Assembly: GCF_900108295.1 (NCBI RefSeq) | Contig: NZ_FNWK01000004.1 | Span: 62,001-126,000, forward strand | Source of the DNA: Sphingopyxis sp. YR583 | GTDB lineage: Bacteria > Pseudomonadota > Alphaproteobacteria > Sphingomonadales > Sphingomonadaceae | Length of the DNA stretch: 64,000 nt | Direction of reading: 5' to 3' | Shown: in pieces, positions 59,092 through 64,000 of the stretch | Layout of the letters: the number at the start of each line of letters is the position of its first letter | Numbering within the stretch: the stretch's first letter is position 1 | The notes under the pieces: generated by a model | Seen by the model: the letters and a program-made list of their open reading frames with translations, nothing else | Databases searched by the model: none | What the model was told of the DNA's origin: nothing | Position numbers and translations under genes: made by a program

Positions 59092-61608
59092 ATGACTGCG
59101 AAATATCCTTCGGTCCGCCGCCGCGTGCAGGCCTCCTCACTTACCTTGTCGCTCTTGCTCGCGGGCGCCGCGACGCCCGCTTTGGCTGCTGAAGCCGCCG
59201 CCGATGAAGCCGGCGCTGCCACCGCGACCGCTGCGGCCGACGATACCGATGACCAGGCCAGCCGCGGCGATATCATCATCGTCACTGCCCGCCGCCGCCA
59301 GGAAACCGCACAGGAAGTGCCCGTTGCGATCTCGGTGATCCGCGGCGATTCGATCGAGGCGACCGGCAATTTCAACGTCGTGAAGCTCCAGCAGCTCGCA
59401 CCGACGCTTCAGGTTTATACGTCGAACCCGCGCAACACCTCGGTCAACATCCGCGGCCTCGGCGTGCCGTTTGGCCTGACCAGCGACGGGTTCGAACAGG
59501 GCGTCGGCATCTATGTCGACGACGTCTATAATTCGCGCGTCGCCGCCGCGACATTCGACTTTCTCGATGTCGCGCAGGTCGAAGTGCTGCGCGGCCCGCA
59601 GGGCACGCTGTACGGCAAGAATACGACGGCCGGCGCGATCAACATCACGACCAACCAGCCGACCTTCGATTTCGAGGGGCGCGCCGAGGTCAGCGTCGGC
59701 AACCTCAACTATCGTCAGGCGAAGGCGGCGATCTCGGGCCCGCTGACCGACAAGATTGCGGCACGCATCGCGATCGCCGCGACCAGCCGCCGCGGCACGC
59801 TCTATAACGTCACGAGCGACCGCTGGATTAACGAACAGGACAATCTGGGGCTTCGCGGCCAATTGCTGTTCCAGCCCAATGACGATCTCAGCATCACGGT
59901 CGCGGGCGATTACAGCAAGCAGGATCCCGAAGGCTATGGCACGACCTATGTCCGCGTCGGCCGGACGCAGCGCGTGCTCACTCGCCAGTATGATGCGCTG
60001 GTCGCGGCGGTCAACGCCGCCAATCCCGGCCGCAACTATGCGGTGCCAAGCGCCAACCCCTATGCGCGCCTCACCGACCTCGACGCCAGCCTCAACGCGG
60101 GCAACAAGATCGGCGGCGCGTCTGTTCGGGTGAAGTGGGACGTCGGTCCCGGCACGCTTACGTCGATCAGCGCTTGGCGCTTTTGGGATTGGAAGCCCGA
60201 AAACGATCGCGACTTTACCGGCCTGTCGATCGTTTCGCGGTCGCAGAATCCCTCGCAGCAGGACCAGTATAGCCAGGAATTCCGCTATAATTACGAGGGC
60301 GACAAGGTCGACTTCGTCCTCGGCCTGTTCGGCTTCAAGCAGCGAATCGACACACAGGGTACGGAACAACAGGGCGCCGACGCGAGCAAGTGGAGCCTGA
60401 CCGGCGCGCTCGCGAACGATCCCAGCGTCCTCAACGGTCTGACGGCCACCAATACGCAGTATCTCAAGAGCACCAGCGCGGCGCTGTTCGGCCAGCTGAG
60501 CTGGAAGGTTACGGACGCCCTGACGATCCAGCCGGGCGCGCGCCTCAACTATGACAAGAAATCGGGCTTCTACCGGCGCGTCGTGACGAATGGTGCCGGG
60601 CAGGTCATCAATTGCACCCCGACCCCGGGCAACCCGCTTCCCGCGGTGCTGGCTGCGCAGTGCGGCGTCTACCAGCCACAGGAAAGCGCGCCGTCGGACA
60701 GCGCGTGGAACTTTACCTACGACTTCAACGTCAACTACAAGCTTGCGCCCGACATTCTGGCCTATGCGACCTATGCCAAGAGCTTCAAGACGCTGGGCAT
60801 CAACCAGAATGGTCTGCCGCTCAACGCCGACAACACGGTCAATTACGATGCGAGCACGGTGAAGCCTGAATCGATCGATCATTTCGAAATCGGTCTCAAG
60901 ACGCAGTTCCTGAACCGGCGGGCGACATTCAACCTCTCGGCTTACCGCACCGACATCAAGGATTTCCAGGCGACGGTGAACGGCGGGCAGTTTGGCACGG
61001 TGCGCGGCTATCTCGCCAACGCCGACAAGGTCCGGACGCAGGGCATCGAGGCGGATCTGAAGATCGTGGCGAGCGACCGTTTCACCGCTTATGCGAACGG
61101 CGCCTATACCGACGCAAAATACAAGAAATTCACCAACGCGCCGTGCCCGCCCGAACTGTCCGGCGGGACGCTCCAGCCGTCGGGTGCTGCGCCCGATTAT
61201 TCCAACGCCGGCGTTCCCAACACCGCCAGCCCGCGTCAATGCGATATCTCGGGCCAGCGTCTGCCAGGCGTATCCAAATGGGCCTTCTCCTACGGTGCAG
61301 AGACCAACGTCCCCGTCACGCTGCTGGCGAAAGAGGGGCAGATCTATCTCGGCGTCGACGGCAATTATCGTTCGCACTGGAATTCGAACGCATCGCCGTC
61401 GATCTACACCAATGTGAAGGGCTATGCGCTCACCAACTTCCGCGTCGGCTTCCGCGGCGAAGGGCTCGATGTCTTCGGATGGGTCCGCAACGCTTTCGAC
61501 ACCAACTATATCGAACTTTTACAGGTTGCTCCCGGCAATACCGGATTGATTGCCGGGCAGGTTGGCGACGAACGCACGTGGGGCGGGACGGTGAAGTTCA
61601 GTTTCTAG
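59092..61608 (+). CDS. TonB-dependent receptor downstream of DUF2292
   Basis: 838 aa. A signal peptide ends near ATPALAAEA; plug start GDIIIVTARRRQETAQEVPV, plug end VEVLRGPQGTLYGKNTTAGA, and C terminus GGTVKFSF. It belongs to the large sphingomonad group of receptors for plant- or pollutant-derived small molecules. Pairing with a DUF2292 gene suggests a sulfur compound such as an organosulfonate or sulfate ester. ATG 59092 follows AACAGGAATTGACCC. The long frame on the opposite strand across this gene is only a codon-bias shadow. Confidence 0.92.
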   Translation: MTAKYPSVRRRVQASSLTLSLLLAGAATPALAAEAAADEAGAATATAAADDTDDQASRGDIIIVTARRRQETAQEVPVAISVIRGDSIEATGNFNVVKLQQLAPTLQVYTSNPRNTSVNIRGLGVPFGLTSDGFEQGVGIYVDDVYNSRVAAATFDFLDVAQVEVLRGPQGTLYGKNTTAGAINITTNQPTFDFEGRAEVSVGNLNYRQAKAAISGPLTDKIAARIAIAATSRRGTLYNVTSDRWINEQDNLGLRGQLLFQPNDDLSITVAGDYSKQDPEGYGTTYVRVGRTQRVLTRQYDALVAAVNAANPGRNYAVPSANPYARLTDLDASLNAGNKIGGASVRVKWDVGPGTLTSISAWRFWDWKPENDRDFTGLSIVSRSQNPSQQDQYSQEFRYNYEGDKVDFVLGLFGFKQRIDTQGTEQQGADASKWSLTGALANDPSVLNGLTATNTQYLKSTSAALFGQLSWKVTDALTIQPGARLNYDKKSGFYRRVVTNGAGQVINCTPTPGNPLPAVLAAQCGVYQPQESAPSDSAWNFTYDFNVNYKLAPDILAYATYAKSFKTLGINQNGLPLNADNTVNYDASTVKPESIDHFEIGLKTQFLNRRATFNLSAYRTDIKDFQATVNGGQFGTVRGYLANADKVRTQGIEADLKIVASDRFTAYANGAYTDAKYKKFTNAPCPPELSGGTLQPSGAAPDYSNAGVPNTASPRQCDISGQRLPGVSKWAFSYGAETNVPVTLLAKEGQIYLGVDGNYRSHWNSNASPSIYTNVKGYALTNFRVGFRGEGLDVFGWVRNAFDTNYIELLQVAPGNTGLIAGQVGDERTWGGTVKFSF

Positions 61609-61631
61609 GCGGAGTCCCTTCCGCTAAAAGA

Positions 61632-61661
61632 AAAGGGCCGCCCCTGAAGGGGCGGCCCTTT
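61632..61661. terminator. Bidirectional intrinsic terminator
   Basis: AAAGGGCCGCCCC-TGAA-GGGGCGGCCCTTT: perfect 13-bp stem with A/T ends on both sides. It serves the TonB receptor gene from the left and the small Gln-rich gene from the right. Confidence 0.9.
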
Positions 61662-61680
61662 CTCATGCAGGCTGACGAGG

Positions 61681-61824
61681 TCAGCGCTGCTGCGGGCTCT
61701 GGCGGCCCTGATCGGGGCGCTGGTCGCTGCCGGGCTGGCGGTTCTGGCCGCCCTGCTGTTGCTGCTGACGGTCACGATCCGACTGCGGTTTCTTTTCATT
61801 CTGCTGGTTCGGGTTGTTAGCCAC
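61681..61824 (-). CDS. Glutamine-rich small protein
   Basis: 47 aa. GTG 61824 has AAGGAG seven bases upstream and opens V/M-ANNPNQQNEKKPQSDRD, continuing with QQQQQGGQN and RQPGSDQRPDQGRQSPQQ. The content is almost only Gln, Asn, Arg, Pro, Asp and Gly, so it is probably disordered. It ends 19 bases before a shared terminator. The ribosome site, the convergent terminator and the lack of a better frame argue for a real gene. Function unknown; similar Gln-rich miniature proteins occur in sphingomonads, to my recollection. Confidence 0.6.
   Translation of the reverse strand: MANNPNQQNEKKPQSDRDRQQQQQGGQNRQPGSDQRPDQGRQSPQQR

Positions 61825-64000
<2,176 letters not shown>

Noticed and set aside
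59137..61377. A 746-codon open frame on the - strand
   Set aside because: Antisense shadow of the TonB receptor gene.

Overview
The window looks like chromosomal DNA of a sphingomonad (Sphingomonadaceae, Sphingopyxis-like). It is GC-rich, carries four TonB-dependent receptors, a MucR regulator and a Fur regulator, and has a housekeeping order (NfuA-like scaffold, tsaB, rimI, mucR, fur, plsC, miaB, phoH, then ybeY and corC) that I recall as typical of this family. Genus and family are inferred from protein style and gene order. I see no CRISPR array, prophage or insertion sequence.

Left part (1-4.1 kb): the end of a type-B carboxylesterase is translationally coupled to an AlkK-like acyl-CoA ligase, followed by a TetR regulator and an SDR dehydrogenase with a near-palindromic operator at its start. 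Next (4.1-15.0 kb) is a divergent peptide/amino-acid locus. Leftward it encodes a TonB receptor, an XRE-cupin regulator, an atypical M19 dipeptidase and a TPR protein. Rightward it encodes a dipeptidase-like amidohydrolase, an ALDH7 dehydrogenase, a second related TPR protein and an APC amino-acid permease.

The most interesting region is 15.2-26.8 kb. A leftward operon encodes a TonB receptor, an HSL-type esterase, a GH37 trehalase and an acyl-CoA ligase with almost no gaps. It is surrounded by an MFS transporter plus an exported esterase, a divergent esterase, a LacI regulator and one more esterase. Three sites built on TGATATCGATATCA lie at the controlled promoters. Together this reads as a locus for taking up and degrading acylated trehalose (trehalose esters or trehalolipids). 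This is my inference and I do not know it as a described system.

Middle part (26.9-42.5 kb): tRNA-Thr, Fe-S scaffold, tRNA-modification, regulator and lipid-acyltransferase genes lead to phoH. The usual phoH-ybeY neighbourhood is split by about 6.4 kb holding an iron/heme-type TonB receptor plus DUF6607 gene behind a promoter flanked by two Fur-like boxes, and a DoxX / carboxymuconolactone-decarboxylase / ECF41 sigma-factor group with a recognisable ECF41-type promoter.

Right part (42.5-64 kb): envelope proteins of unknown role, a GT4 glycosyltransferase, rarA, a serine hydrolase, and a four-gene membrane/lipid-modification group (small membrane protein, NoeA-like methyltransferase, alkaline-phosphatase-superfamily membrane enzyme, AUR1-like PAP2 enzyme). 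These are followed by ptsP, a lipoprotein, a nitronate monooxygenase-like enzyme, a small DUF2292 protein before another TonB receptor, a tiny glutamine-rich protein, and the first four-fifths of katG, which runs off the window.
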